This document shows, piece by piece, positions 10,285-19,554 of a DNA stretch of 64,000 nt. This stretch comes from Mytilus edulis. Lineage: Eukaryota; Mollusca; Bivalvia; Mytilida; Mytilidae. The DNA lies in contig NC_092349.1 of the NCBI RefSeq assembly GCF_963676685.1, positions 40,563,426 to 40,627,425 of the forward strand, given 5' to 3'. Numbering within the stretch: the first letter of the stretch is position 1; each line of letters begins with the position of its first letter. The notes under the pieces were generated by a model that saw nothing but the letters and a program-made list of their open reading frames with translations, was not told the DNA's origin and ran no database searches. A program made the position numbers and the translations under genes.

Positions 10285-10922
10285 TTTGGTTGATAAACAA
10301 TCGTGTCCTCCCCCGGAAAAGGATTTGCGCGCAACTGATATTCAGGGTTTGAACCTGGTGCTATATCCACTATCAAGCAATTGTATGGTCTGCTAATTGC
10401 ACGTTGGTAAACGTCCATGAAAAAGCGAACTTGACCTGGAAACATTTGTCGAGCTAAAGATTGTATTTGCAGTGAATCTCTACCATTTTTGAAAAGAAAA
10501 AAGACGTGAGAATTCAAACTGATTGATCGCATAACCTTCCCCTTCTGATATAAATTTTGTAGTATAAAAATAATTGATGTTAAGGTGTGATGACTTAAAA
10601 CGCAATAAATCTTCTGCATCAGTTTACAGTCCACTACTTCATCCATTTTATCATCAATGATCCATAATGTGTGTATATCCTTATCAACAAGAAAATCACT
10701 TTCATCAGGCAGTTCCAGTTGAAATGAAATGTTGGAGACAGTTTTTTTCAATTCATCGAAGACATCTTGCCATATGCTGTAACAGTAGTATATCTTCTGA
10801 GGTGGTATTGTAAACATTTCCTGAGCGTTCTCTAATAATCTTTTAATGTATGTAGTTTTTCCTGAACCCGTTGGACCGACACATATTGAAGTCATGGGTG
10901 TTTGAAATTTCACCAAACTCAT
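10281..10922 (-). CDS. FtsK/HerA-type DNA packaging ATPase (A32-like)
   Basis: The protein is 213 aa from the ATG at 10922; the longer reading opens with GTG and is unlikely in a eukaryote. It has a Walker A motif GPTGSGKTT near the N-terminus (about residues 16-24) and a Walker B strand LWIIDDKMDEV (about 86-96), followed by LSHH and an arginine-rich C-terminal half. This is the genome-packaging ATPase shared by Polintons, adintoviruses, virophages and poxvirus A32 relatives, which pumps DNA into the capsid. Length and motif spacing are usual. Its neighbours are the protease on one side (62 bp away) and a small virion ORF overlapping by 4 bp on the other. Confidence 0.93.
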   Translation of the reverse strand: MSLVKFQTPMTSICVGPTGSGKTTYIKRLLENAQEMFTIPPQKIYYCYSIWQDVFDELKKTVSNISFQLELPDESDFLVDKDIHTLWIIDDKMDEVVDCKLMQKIYCVLSHHTLTSIIFILQNLYQKGKVMRSISLNSHVFFLFKNGRDSLQIQSLARQMFPGQVRFFMDVYQRAISRPYNCLIVDIAPGSNPEYQLRANPFPGEDTIVYQPK

Positions 10923-10984
10923 GATGATCACCTCTTGCTCGAATGATGATTGTTACCATGTGTCTCATCATTTTAAACACTTTT

Positions 10985-11452
10985 TCATATGCAGTGTGAA
11001 TAGGTTTTACCAATCACATTGAAAACAAAGATGTCGTTTGCTTGATGATTATCACTGAAAAAATCGTGAATGTTAGTTAGATCATACTCTCTACATAAGA
11101 GTGATAAGATGAAAATGCAATATTGACCGCATACTGATGAATTCTCACTCTGTAATCGTTTTTGATTTATTTCCAGAGATATCGCATTGTGTTCAAAGAA
11201 TTTTAAGAAGTGACGTGAATAATAATCGGGAGAGTGTGCGAAGCTGTCGAAAAATATCCCTCTTCGTTCCTCATTTATGAAAAAGGCGATCCAGTGTGCA
11301 CCATTCTCAAAATGATTTTCAGTGTTACAAATAAATCCCATGGGTCGATTTCTCACTATCTTAGGTATCTGATCTGCTGCAAATATACCAACAATTTTAT
11401 CCTTCATTAGTTCATCACAATTAATCATACACTCCAATTGCATAGTGTTCAT
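10985..11452 (-). CDS. Adenain-like maturation cysteine protease
   Basis: The 155-aa enzyme should cleave capsid precursors during virion maturation. The catalytic layout of adenovirus protease is visible: His53 in GAHWIAF, Asp69 in IFFDSF, Gln101 and Cys108 in VCGQYCIFIL. The Gln-to-Cys spacing of seven residues equals that of adenain (Gln115/Cys122, from memory). Length is slightly short of adenain (about 200 aa) but usual for Polintons. The start ATG overlaps the end of the major capsid gene by 4 bp, so the two are likely expressed from one transcript. Confidence 0.93.
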   Translation of the reverse strand: MNTMQLECMINCDELMKDKIVGIFAADQIPKIVRNRPMGFICNTENHFENGAHWIAFFINEERRGIFFDSFAHSPDYYSRHFLKFFEHNAISLEINQKRLQSENSSVCGQYCIFILSLLCREYDLTNIHDFFSDNHQANDIFVFNVIGKTYSHCI

Positions 11453-12771
11453 TCTTGAATTATGATGTCTCGAGTTTGAGTTATTTCAAAATATCCACTA
11501 AATTCACTATAAATGATTATAGTTGTTGGTTCAGTGAGGGGAGAATCAAATGTGCATTCCAAATTGACACGTTCATTCCTTTTCAATGTTAAATAATCTA
11601 AACCTTCAAAAATTGGTTCCAGTTGAAAGGCATACAAGGCATATCCTTCAGAAAAACTGTCTCTGTTTAATCCATTACCACAGTCTTGCAGAGTTTTCCC
11701 AGCAACCTCAAATAGATTGCGAAATGCAACAATGGATGATTCTCCACTTGACGAGTCAAATTTTACTCTGACAGGATTCCCGGAAACTGGCACTCCCTCA
11801 ACTTTAAGATTTATTTCACTTAGGTGGCAATGTTTGAATGTCCACGGACATAGTGAGTAGTCACCTGCTATGTTTTGACTCCCCGTAAAGGCTATCAATA
11901 CCTTATTGGGTCTATTATTCTGGAATATGTTGTTGAAGTTAAAACTTATTTGACCAGCTGGAAGTGAAATTGTGCGAACATCATTTTGCACAATGGGATA
12001 TTTAGCGTTTACTGTCCTGAGTATAGAATCGTGGCCATATACAATGCCGGGGTGAACGTGGATCTTTGCTATTGATAGATACATATCTTCAATCTCAAGG
12101 TAATAATCAGCATCTTCATCAACCGACATTAGATAAAATTCTGGTCTCGATCTGTAGAATTTCACAGTAACTCCTACTTGATTTAATATGTAACGATTCA
12201 TTGAAAACAGGGGATGGAAAATGTTTCCTTCAAGATCAACAGTTTTACCATTTTTTATGTATGCTGTTCTTCTGTAGAGCCCAAGATTTGATCCTGTGTT
12301 ACAATCTGCATCATCCAATGTTCCTTGATGATCGTCTATCCATAATTGACTTGAGAGCTGCGATTCTTTAGCTTCTTTCCCATATTTCAATAAAGTTTGC
12401 ATATAAGCTTTGTAAGGGTAAAATCCTGTTGAAGATGTGACAATTTTATTTTGAATTAAAACATCTATTTGATTAAATAATGCATGCAAAACATAGTTCA
12501 CAGGCCCGCAATTAACGTCACTGCTATCTGCTATGGTTCCATCTCCTCTTTTAAGTCTTAGACGTACATGCATTGTTGATTTACTTAAGTCTAGATACTC
12601 TGTTCCACCAGATATGTGAAACTCTATTGGCGATGTCTTTGTAAAAGTTGCAGCTGGTCGAATATGTTCATATGTGATTCTTGTGACTGCAGTTTGATGA
12701 CCTGGTAGATTGAATAAAGACAACTGACTTGGTTGCAGCTCATGAAATGTTTCAGGATTTATTTTAGCCAT
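11449..12771 (-). CDS. Major capsid protein, double jelly-roll
   Basis: The 440-aa product matches the Polinton major capsid family. It opens with a short N-terminal arm, then IEFHISGGTEYLDLSKSTMH, the conserved strand motif at the start of the first jelly roll, followed by LFNQIDVLIQNKIV, a typical signature of this group. Beta-rich sequence continues to the end (LECTFDSPL, IIIYSEFSGYFEI). In related viruses trimers form pseudo-hexameric capsomers of an icosahedral virion. It lies between the protease (4-bp overlap) and the basic virion ORF (8-bp gap). No break is seen, so capsid assembly from this copy is plausible, though nothing here shows expression. Confidence 0.9.
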   Translation of the reverse strand: MAKINPETFHELQPSQLSLFNLPGHQTAVTRITYEHIRPAATFTKTSPIEFHISGGTEYLDLSKSTMHVRLRLKRGDGTIADSSDVNCGPVNYVLHALFNQIDVLIQNKIVTSSTGFYPYKAYMQTLLKYGKEAKESQLSSQLWIDDHQGTLDDADCNTGSNLGLYRRTAYIKNGKTVDLEGNIFHPLFSMNRYILNQVGVTVKFYRSRPEFYLMSVDEDADYYLEIEDMYLSIAKIHVHPGIVYGHDSILRTVNAKYPIVQNDVRTISLPAGQISFNFNNIFQNNRPNKVLIAFTGSQNIAGDYSLCPWTFKHCHLSEINLKVEGVPVSGNPVRVKFDSSSGESSIVAFRNLFEVAGKTLQDCGNGLNRDSFSEGYALYAFQLEPIFEGLDYLTLKRNERVNLECTFDSPLTEPTTIIIYSEFSGYFEITQTRDIIIQE

Positions 12772-12779
12772 TTTGAATT

Positions 12780-13250
12780 TTACTGGAAAATATCCTTTTC
12801 AATTAGCTGATTCTTTAATCTTTTTTTCACACTCTGTACACTTCCTTTCTTACTGTTTGTTTTATTTTTCCTTCCTCCTTTCTTTGTCTTTTTCGTTTTC
12901 TTCTGCTCCCCTCTATGGCTTTTTCTATTACTGTTTTGTAACTTCCCACGTTTGCGTTTTATCTTTTTCACAGCTCGACTAATTTCCGACTTAGCATTTT
13001 CCACCTGCTGCTGTGCATGTGTTACAAGTTTAATGGGTGATTGCGCATGTGGTTTACTTTGTGGTAATGTGATTGGTTCCATGAAGCTAGCTGCTGAATT
13101 AGTGAGGGAACCACCACTCTGGATAGTTCTTCTGTATGAATTATTAAGATATGAATTGTGATGTTTGTCATTCGCTAGATTTTCATAGTACATTATCCAT
13201 GTCCTAGGGTCTAGCACATATTGAGAATTGTTCAATTCCATGATTATCAT
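12780..13250 (-). CDS. Basic Polinton virion/core protein
   Basis: The 156-aa product starts MIIMELNNSQYVLDPRTWIMYYENL, a conserved-looking N-terminal segment, and ends in a strongly Lys/Arg-rich tail (KRKRGK, KKTKKTKKGGRKNK, VKKRLK). The middle contains a short helix (QQVENAKSEISRAVKKI). A gene of this shape between penton-like and major capsid genes is usual in animal Polintons and has been compared with adenovirus core/pVI-like proteins, but the sequence itself gives no clear fold. A DNA-condensing or capsid-to-core linking role is an inference from charge. The start overlaps the end of the penton gene by 4 bp. Confidence 0.7.
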   Translation of the reverse strand: MIIMELNNSQYVLDPRTWIMYYENLANDKHHNSYLNNSYRRTIQSGGSLTNSAASFMEPITLPQSKPHAQSPIKLVTHAQQQVENAKSEISRAVKKIKRKRGKLQNSNRKSHRGEQKKTKKTKKGGRKNKTNSKKGSVQSVKKRLKNQLIEKDIFQ

Positions 13251-13654
13251 GCAAAGTATGGATACGACCTGAAGTGCAGTGTAATCGACACTGGATTTTT
13301 TAAAAATGATGCATGACTCCCTTGCATGTCAGTAATAAAGAATTCAATGTCTCTTATTTCACTTTTCACCACTGGAATGTATGCAAGTTGATCAAAGTGG
13401 TAGTATTCAGTTTGAGAGCAGCAACATATTCGCTTCAATAAGGGTTGTTTGTTACCATCGACTATTACATCACCGCATATGTTTGCATATATATATAGAT
13501 CATTATTTGATGATAATTTAATATCAACTAATGCGACTTTCCATTTTGATTTCATCACTATTGGCGTCTGAAGATATGTACGGAATTTGTGTGGTCTGTT
13601 ATGTGGGTAAATGTCTAAATTTTTGTTACTGTTAATGACCATGTAAAAGCTCAT
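13247..13654 (-). CDS. Minor capsid protein, penton-like single jelly-roll
   Basis: I start at the ATG at 13654, five codons inside the longest reading, because MSFYMVINSNKNLDIYPHN is the usual beginning of this family and because that start sits 1 bp past the integrase stop. The 135-aa protein is beta-rich. RTYLQTPIVMKSKWKVALVDIKL is cut here to its key features: a PI.....W.VAL strand pair typical of Polinton minor capsid proteins, and a C-terminal SITLHFRSYP strand. In the family it forms pentamers at the icosahedral vertices. It overlaps the following basic protein by 4 bp. Confidence 0.82.
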   Translation of the reverse strand: MSFYMVINSNKNLDIYPHNRPHKFRTYLQTPIVMKSKWKVALVDIKLSSNNDLYIYANICGDVIVDGNKQPLLKRICCCSQTEYYHFDQLAYIPVVKSEIRDIEFFITDMQGSHASFLKNPVSITLHFRSYPYFA

Positions 13655-13655
13655 T

Positions 13656-14810
13656 TTAAAAGTCAACAATATCTCTCTCAGGAATCCACTGACAAAAACG
13701 TTTATCCCAATCCTGGAATTTTACATAACCCTCACGTTGACCATTCCGCCTTCGCCATTTAAGCACTTTCTCAACAAACCACAATGCGTCAGCCTCCTTT
13801 TTCACACGCTGCAACTCTGTATAATTGAAATTGCCTACAACTTCCTTGTCCAAAAAATCTTGTACTTTATAAAAGATTTTCCCATGTATTAGAAATCGTC
13901 TATATATTTTAAATATTTCGGAGGTCCACTGTTGCTGATAAGCTCTTTGAAACGGTTTCTTCAAATGGCTCAGTCTTACCATGTCATTGATTTTAAAATG
14001 AAACTGTTTCCCTCTTTTACGTTGTACTTTTAATGTTTCTTTCTTTTCTCTGATTCGTTTTTCTTTGGGTGGAGTTTTAATATACATATATGCCCACAAA
14101 TCATATTTGTTTTTCTCATTCACATCTTTTGGAGCTGTATTATTTAAACTTCTATGTGGCGTTGCATTATAACTTGCTACCAAATTTTGTAGAACATTGA
14201 GATAGCTATAAGTTCTATGCTTTGTAAAATATCGGAACATCATCCTCCGAAATGTCAAATTGACCCTCTCTGCTATTGACGCTTTACTACTGTCGGAATT
14301 TAAATAGACATGATGGTAAATGTCATATTTTTTAAACACACGTTTCAAATCTTTGTTTTTGAATTCAGTTCCCGCATCTGTGGAAACCTTCAAAGGGATT
14401 TTACCATGTTTGAAGATTTTTTCAAATGCATCAGCTACTGTCTTCCCAAACTTGTTTTTTAATGGATAAATCCATAAAAACCGTGTGAAAATATCGATAA
14501 CAACCAACAGGAAACGTGTCTTATTGTTATATTTCTGTATGTTGGATACATCCATAAGGTCAGCATCGTATTGCTCATACGGTTCCGATACAATTATTTT
14601 CACTCTTTTAATTCTACGTTTTACAGGTTTTTGTAAATTGTAGTCGTCTATTTTTTCCATCCATTTCCTGATCTTGTATACGCTTGGTACATTTCCATCT
14701 CTTGATGTCTTCAACGTTTGATAAATTTTTTCAGCACTTAGGTATGCTCCCCCATTTGCTGTATTGTAATATACATTCCTAAGTTTTTCATCTAAATCAT
14801 CATTTTCCAT
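13656..14810 (-). CDS. Retrovirus-like (c-type) integrase of the Polinton
   Basis: The 384-aa enzyme inserts the element into chromosomes. The N-terminal region (NVYYNTANGGAYLSAEKIY) is the helical domain that precedes the core in Polinton integrases. The catalytic triad is visible as Asp in YDADLMDVS, Asp in STDAGTEFKN and Glu in SIAERVN, with the second Asp and the Glu about 35 residues apart. The C-terminus (about 335-384) ends with LKWRRRNGQREGYVKF and WIPERDIVDF, a chromodomain-like module. It overlaps the upstream ORF by 11 bp and is followed 1 bp later by the minor capsid start. No disruption is seen. Confidence 0.94.
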   Translation of the reverse strand: MENDDLDEKLRNVYYNTANGGAYLSAEKIYQTLKTSRDGNVPSVYKIRKWMEKIDDYNLQKPVKRRIKRVKIIVSEPYEQYDADLMDVSNIQKYNNKTRFLLVVIDIFTRFLWIYPLKNKFGKTVADAFEKIFKHGKIPLKVSTDAGTEFKNKDLKRVFKKYDIYHHVYLNSDSSKASIAERVNLTFRRMMFRYFTKHRTYSYLNVLQNLVASYNATPHRSLNNTAPKDVNEKNKYDLWAYMYIKTPPKEKRIREKKETLKVQRKRGKQFHFKINDMVRLSHLKKPFQRAYQQQWTSEIFKIYRRFLIHGKIFYKVQDFLDKEVVGNFNYTELQRVKKEADALWFVEKVLKWRRRNGQREGYVKFQDWDKRFCQWIPERDIVDF

Positions 14811-15156
14811 TGTTAAAAATAGGTTCCAAATCTATCATTTTTTCAACTTTATCTATTATGCGAGATGCTCTGTGCGGTGTTTTCAATATAGTATTTTTCC
14901 AATCTGTTGATTGTAAAAATGTAAGTTGATAGTAGACTCTCACATTATCTGGAATATTTGATTGTCTGACTAAATTAACAAAATCGGTGTACACTTTATC
15001 TGTTTCTACTTGATAAAAAAAATCCCATGCATTTCCTCCACTTATGTGTTCCACTTGATTTTCCTTCTTCAGAATGTCAAAAACTGACTTTGCATATATT
15101 ATATCGAATATGTTATCAAGTCTGGCTATATTTTCACATGATTCTATCTCATCCAT
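14800..15156 (-). CDS. Unknown first ORF of the Polinton, 118 aa
   Basis: This is the most upstream minus-strand ORF, overlapping the integrase start by 11 bp. The protein is acidic at its N-terminus, mixed alpha/beta in appearance, with aromatic residues (GGNAWDFFYQVE, RVYYQLTFLQSTDW) and a C-terminal helix (RIIDKVEKMIDLEPIF). I do not recognise a domain and see no catalytic motif, signal or membrane segment. Its tight packing with the integrase argues that it is a real gene translated from the same RNA. It may be lineage-specific. Confidence 0.6.
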   Translation of the reverse strand: MDEIESCENIARLDNIFDIIYAKSVFDILKKENQVEHISGGNAWDFFYQVETDKVYTDFVNLVRQSNIPDNVRVYYQLTFLQSTDWKNTILKTPHRASRIIDKVEKMIDLEPIFNNGK

Positions 15157-15203
15157 GTTTTATTAATAATAATAATAATTTATAATGTATGATATTTTTG
15201 TTT

Positions 15204-15245
15204 GGGTTAGGGTTAGGGTTAGGGTTAGGGTTAGGGTTAGGGTTA
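15204..15245 (+). repeat. Telomere-type (TTAGGG)n tract
   Basis: Seven perfect copies of gggtta are present in a row, 48 bp upstream of the first Polinton ORF and on the strand opposite to it. TTAGGG is the telomere repeat of molluscs and vertebrates. It could be an interstitial telomeric repeat from break repair, or a subterminal repeat belonging to the Polinton end. Confidence 0.95.
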
Positions 15246-15289
15246 ATTATTATATTTACCAATTAAACTTTTATCAAATTAAAGCTCTC

Positions 15290-15490
15290 AAATTGTTTTA
15301 AATGTTCCTTTTACTACTTCCATATCCAGCATATCAACAATTTAAATGATTGGTAATGCGTTAAATTGTTTAATGAAATGAAAATTTTTTTTAAATGTTC
15401 AATTTACTTTTACTACTTCCATATCCAGCATATCAACAATGTTAAATTGATTGGTAATGCATTAAAATTGTTTAATGCAGTGAAAAAAAA
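15290..15490 (+). repeat. Tandem duplication of about 95-100 bp
   Basis: The block containing tactacttccatatccagc plus atatcaacaat and ggtaatgcgttaaattgttt occurs at about 15300-15370 and again at about 15405-15475 with small differences. It lies in the noncoding gap between Polinton and LTR element and may be part of the Polinton's terminal repeat. The rest of 15490-15878 shows no feature I can name. Confidence 0.75.
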
Positions 15491-15878
15491 AATAAAAACA
15501 TTCTTTTATATTTTACAAATTAAAAATCAATATTTTGATATTATCCAACAAATATATTATGCAATTTTTGCTGACGGGGGCAAAATTTTTGTCAACGTGG
15601 CAAAAATATTTGCTGCTGCCACACAATATATACTACTTATATATATATGTGCGTATAGAATTTTATATTTATTCTTCTGTCCTTGGCCAAATCGGCACAA
15701 GTTATATAATGTATTCTAAAACTCTGACAGTAAAACTATACAATTATTTAAATGCAGCTTGGAAAATTAGATCACATATATTATCATAAAATTATTGTAT
15801 ACTCTGTAACTTCTGTTCTCTGCTGTCTTTTGTTTGTCATATATTGTATATTTCGTTTGCCATAGCCGATCTGATAAA

Positions 15879-16035
15879 TAGAGGGTTATAATTGCCTATG
15901 TACATTTGCTACTTATAACTATGGACTGAACTGTGCCTATCATTGCTTATAATGTTTTATGTTTCATTACAGATGACCGTGGTCATTGTTCTACATTAAA
16001 GACATGTGTGAATAAATAGACATTGTTCTTATTTA
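15879..16035 (+). repeat. 5' LTR
   Basis: This 157-bp copy contains a TATA-like box at 15948-15953 and an AATAAA polyadenylation signal at 16011-16016. RNA starting about 30 bp after the TATA box would begin near 15977, with almost no U5. It reads identical to 21137-21293. Confidence 0.93.
15948..15953 (+). promoter_or_regulatory. TATA-like box of the 5' LTR
   Basis: TATAAT lies about 29 bp upstream of the ccgtggtca stretch (15977-15985) that is complementary to the primer-binding position. This predicts the transcript 5' end at that stretch. Confidence 0.5.
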
Positions 16036-16044
16036 TGACCACGG
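16036..16044 (+). promoter_or_regulatory. Primer-binding site, probably self-primed
   Basis: The nine bases tgaccacgg directly after the 5' LTR are the exact reverse complement of 15977-15985 in the LTR. I do not recognise a complement to a tRNA 3' end. This resembles the Tf1 arrangement, where the 5' end of the element's own RNA primes synthesis. Confidence 0.6.
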
Positions 16045-16088
16045 CCAGTAATTACTGAAGACCTGTGAGGAACACCACTTATACGAGA

Positions 16089-18357
16089 ATGCCTGCAGTA
16101 CAGTGTCCAATACCTGGATGTGATTATGTCACTGACGATCTTGATGCAGCAATCGTAGCTGTACTCATCACTGTTCATAGTACAACACACGCTCCGGGAC
16201 CAGTCACAGCAGCGAACGTAGAAAAAGTGAAAAGACCGGTTATTTCAACAGCTGGAACTAGTGAGGAATGGGCATATTTTGAATCACGGTGGTCCGATTA
16301 TGTTGAAGCAACGAAAATTGCCGGCCGTGACAAGGTAGTTCAGCTTCTAGAATGCTGCGATGAGCAGCTACGCAAGGACCTGACACGATCAGCAGGGGGT
16401 AGTCTAACAAACAAACCTGTGCAAGAAGTGTTAGCCGCAATCAAGAAACTTGCTGTTCGGGAAGAGAATACGATGGTGGCCAGAGTCACACTTCATAATA
16501 TGCGCCAAGACCGTGACGAACCAGTGCGTAGCTTTTGCGCACGTTTGCGAGGACAAGCTGGTGTCTGCAAATTCTTCATACAGTGCCCTACATGTAACAC
16601 AGATGTGAACTATACAGACACCATTATTCGCGACGTCCTTGCACGAGGCATTTCCGATCCAGAAATTCAACTAGATCTCCTCGGTGACAAAAACCAAGAC
16701 ATGACCCTTGAAGAAGTCACTCAATTCGTTGAAGCAAAAGATTCAGGGAAACGTTCTGCATCTAGATTACTTGATTCTCAAACAGTTCAAGCAGCTAGCA
16801 GCTCTTATAAAAAGGCAAAACAGACAGCCGTGAGGGACAAAAATGAAGTTTGTACATATTGTGGCAAAAAGGGACACGGCAAAAGTGCACCAGCTCGTCT
16901 CCGTAAATCAGATTGCCCTGCATATGGCCATAAGTGTGGATACTGCAACCGTGAACACCACTTTGAAAAGGTTTGTAGGAGCAAGGAAAAATCAAAAACT
17001 GGTACAGCTACGCATAATACAGACGATTGTGAAGGTGCTGTTTTTGATTCACTGTGTAGCATATCCAGCGATTCATATAAAATAAATGGTAGAACGCTAG
17101 CCATAGACCATCATCTTTATGATAATCTGTCAGATACCTGGATCAGCAAGGCATCGCAACCACAACCCTTCGTCAACCTTGTTTTAAGAATATTACCGGA
17201 AGATTATGAAGCATTTGGTTTCAACATGACAAAAAGAACAAACACTGTTGCAATTTCTGCCATGGCGGATACAGGATGCCAGAGCTGCCTTAACGGTATC
17301 AAGGTCATCCATCGACTAGGAATAAATCAGACTGAATTAATCCCTGTCAATATGAAAATGCATGCTGCCAACAACAAAGGTATCACGATCCTTGGTGCAA
17401 CCACACTCCGCATTTCAGATAGAGATGATCAAGGCAGACATGTCGAAACGAGGCAAATGACGTATGTTACTGACAACTCTGATAAACTATTTATCAGCAG
17501 AGAAGCTTGCATTGCTCTTCGAATGATCTCCGACAGCTTTCCAACAATTGGTGAAATTGACGATACGCAACAAACTCTCGGTACTGAGAACTCTCACAAC
17601 ATCACAAACAACATCGGAAGTGTTAACAGCCTAGATACCACCTGTAACTGTCCTCAACGGAAGCTGCCGGCTCCAATGCCAAGGAACGTACCTTATCCAG
17701 CAACTGAAGACAACCTCGAAAAAATAAAACAATTTCTCATGGACTATTATAAATCTAGTACCTTCAATACATGTGATCACCAGCCATTGCCACTGATGGA
17801 TGGACCACCAATGCGATTGATGGTGGATCCCGAAGCTGAACCTGTGGCTCATCACACTCCAGTTCCAGTACCAATCCACTGGAAAGAGGAAGTCAAAGCT
17901 GGTCTTGATCAAGACGTACGACTTGGCGTATTGGAACCTGTTCCAGTTGGAGAACCTGTCACATGGTGCCATAGAATGGTCGTTTGTGCCAAGAAAAATG
18001 GAAAACCACGTCGCACTGTTGATTTTCAACCCCTTAATGTGCATGCAACACGTGAAACACACCATACGCCTTCACCTTTCCACCAGGCTAGATCAGTACC
18101 GAATGGAAAGAGGAAAACAGTTTTTGACGCCTGGAACGGCTATCATAGTGTGCCAATTCCTGAAGAAGATCGCCATCTGACTACCTTCATTACACCCTGG
18201 GGCAGATATCGTTACAAGACGGCTCCGCAAGGGTACATAGCTTCAGGCGACGCCTATACAAGACGATATGATGAAATTGTTGCCGACATTTCAAACAAAA
18301 CCAAATGTGTCGATGACGTCCTCCTATGGGCTGATTCAATTGAGGAAAGCTTTTTTT
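16089..18357 (+). pseudogene. gag-pol: gag, protease and start of reverse transcriptase, frame broken at 18351
   Basis: I start at ATG 16089; the longer reading opens with GTG. Gag begins with a C2H2-like motif (Cys6, Cys11, His30, His34) with wide spacing, and carries a Cys/His nucleocapsid region at about 16848-16980 (CTYCGKKGH, then CGYCNREHHFEKVC). The protease has the ADTG active site at about 17265. Reverse transcriptase follows from about 17850, with RRTVDFQPLN, VFDAWNGYHSVPI and APQGYI, and the catalytic VDD at about 18310, where most Gypsy elements have YLDD or YVDD. Just after it a run of seven T (18351-18357) shifts the frame by one base, so the native stop at 18407 is out of frame. 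The shift lies inside the conserved domain, so it looks like a mutation or assembly error, not programmed frameshifting. Confidence 0.88.
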
Positions 18358-19554
18358 CAAGCTGTACAATGGCTCGATATTTGTGGTCGTCATGGCATCA
18401 CTCTTAATCCTGAGAAGTTCATATTTGGTCAAGATATTGTAGAATTCGCTGGATTTGAGATCACGTCCAACACTGTCCGTCCTTGCATGAAATACCTTAA
18501 AGCGATCCTAGATTTCCCAACACCTAGAAATATTACGGATGTACGATCATGGTTTGGTCTTGTTAATCAAGTGTCCTACGCCTTCAGCATGGCTGATAAG
18601 ATGCTTCCCTTCAGGCAATTATTGAAACCAGGAACACCATTTTTCTGGGATGAACACATCAACAAACTGTTCGAGGAATCGAAAGCTGCTATCATAAGCG
18701 AAATAGAAGAGGGTGTTCGCATCTTTGATAAAAGTAAACCGACATGTCTTGCTACAGATTGGTCAAAAACTGGTATCGGCTTCTGGCTATTTCAGAAACA
18801 TTGTTCCTGCAAAGGAAGTGAACCATTTTGTTGTAACACAGGATGGCGAATAACTCTTGTCGGGAGTAGATTTACACATCCAGCTGAATCCCGTTATGCG
18901 CCAGTAGAAGGCGAAGCGCTAGCCGTTGTCGACGCTTTGGACAAAGCGAGGTATTTTGTACTGGGATGCGACGATCTTATTATAGCTGTTGACCATAAAC
19001 CACTCCTGAAAATATTCAGTGACAGATCTTTAGAAGACATATCGAATTCACGCCTTCGAAATTTGAAAGAGAAAACACTCAGATATCGTTTTCGGATGAT
19101 TCATATACCAGGCGTCAAACATCATGCTGCTGACGGTGTGTCACGTCACCCAACTGGGGACCCTGAAAAACTTATTCTCTTAGATGACATAGCAGCCATC
19201 AAGAATAGTACAATGTCGTTGCCACCTGCCACATCTTTTTTATCCGACATACATCATACAGATTCAGAATCGGATGCTACTGAAATAGATAACAGTGTCT
19301 TCATATCAGCCGTATCCTCGCTTGATTCGCTTGCAGTCAAATCCGTTACTTGGGACAGAGTTCGTACCGCTACAGCAAGTGACGACAATATGAATGAACT
19401 TATCAACTTAATTGAGTCTGGTACACCTGAATTTCGACATGAATTTCCTCCACAATTACGGGAATACTTCCAATTCCGTGAACACCTTTACACTATTGAT
19501 GGTGTTATAATATACAAGGACAGAATCATCATTCCCCCCCAGCCTCCGAGATGA
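18358..19554 (+). pseudogene. pol: Rest of reverse transcriptase and RNase H, frame broken at 19534
   Basis: This segment continues pol in the next frame. It holds the end of the reverse transcriptase (GITLNPEKFIFG, EFAGFEIT), the connection region with the WDEH motif, and an RNase H domain: ATDWSKTGIGFWL (first Asp), the EGEALAVVDAL helix (Glu), VDHKPLL (Asp) and HHAADGVSRHP at its end. The segment then enters the integrase N-terminus and meets a run of seven C (19534-19540). A second one-base shift there creates the stop at 19552-19554. Confidence 0.9.

Larger units (their letters stand above)
5544..15156 (-). mobile_element. Polinton/Maverick (adintovirus-like) element, coding core
   Basis: Ten ORFs in a row on the minus strand give the diagnostic Polinton set: retrovirus-like integrase, protein-primed DNA polymerase B, packaging ATPase, adenain-like protease, double-jelly-roll major capsid and penton-like minor capsid, plus small conserved ORFs. 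Neighbouring frames overlap by 4-41 bp or are separated by under 70 bp except between the small ORFs and the polymerase (about 240 bp). No frameshift or internal stop is visible in any of them. I could not pair terminal inverted repeats, so the true ends are unresolved. The right end should lie between 15157 and the LTR element at 15879, and the left end is either upstream of the PC4-like gene, outside the window, or near 5.4 kb. Confidence 0.93.

Noticed and set aside
208-15637. Possible Polinton TIR pair: agtagtata at 208-216 and its complement at 15629-15637
   Set aside because: Only nine bases match and the similarity does not continue inward, so it is expected by chance in AT-rich DNA.
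18340-18410. Programmed frameshift between gag-pro and pol at 18351
   Set aside because: The break falls inside the reverse transcriptase just after the catalytic motif, not at a domain boundary, and is a single-base homopolymer gain.
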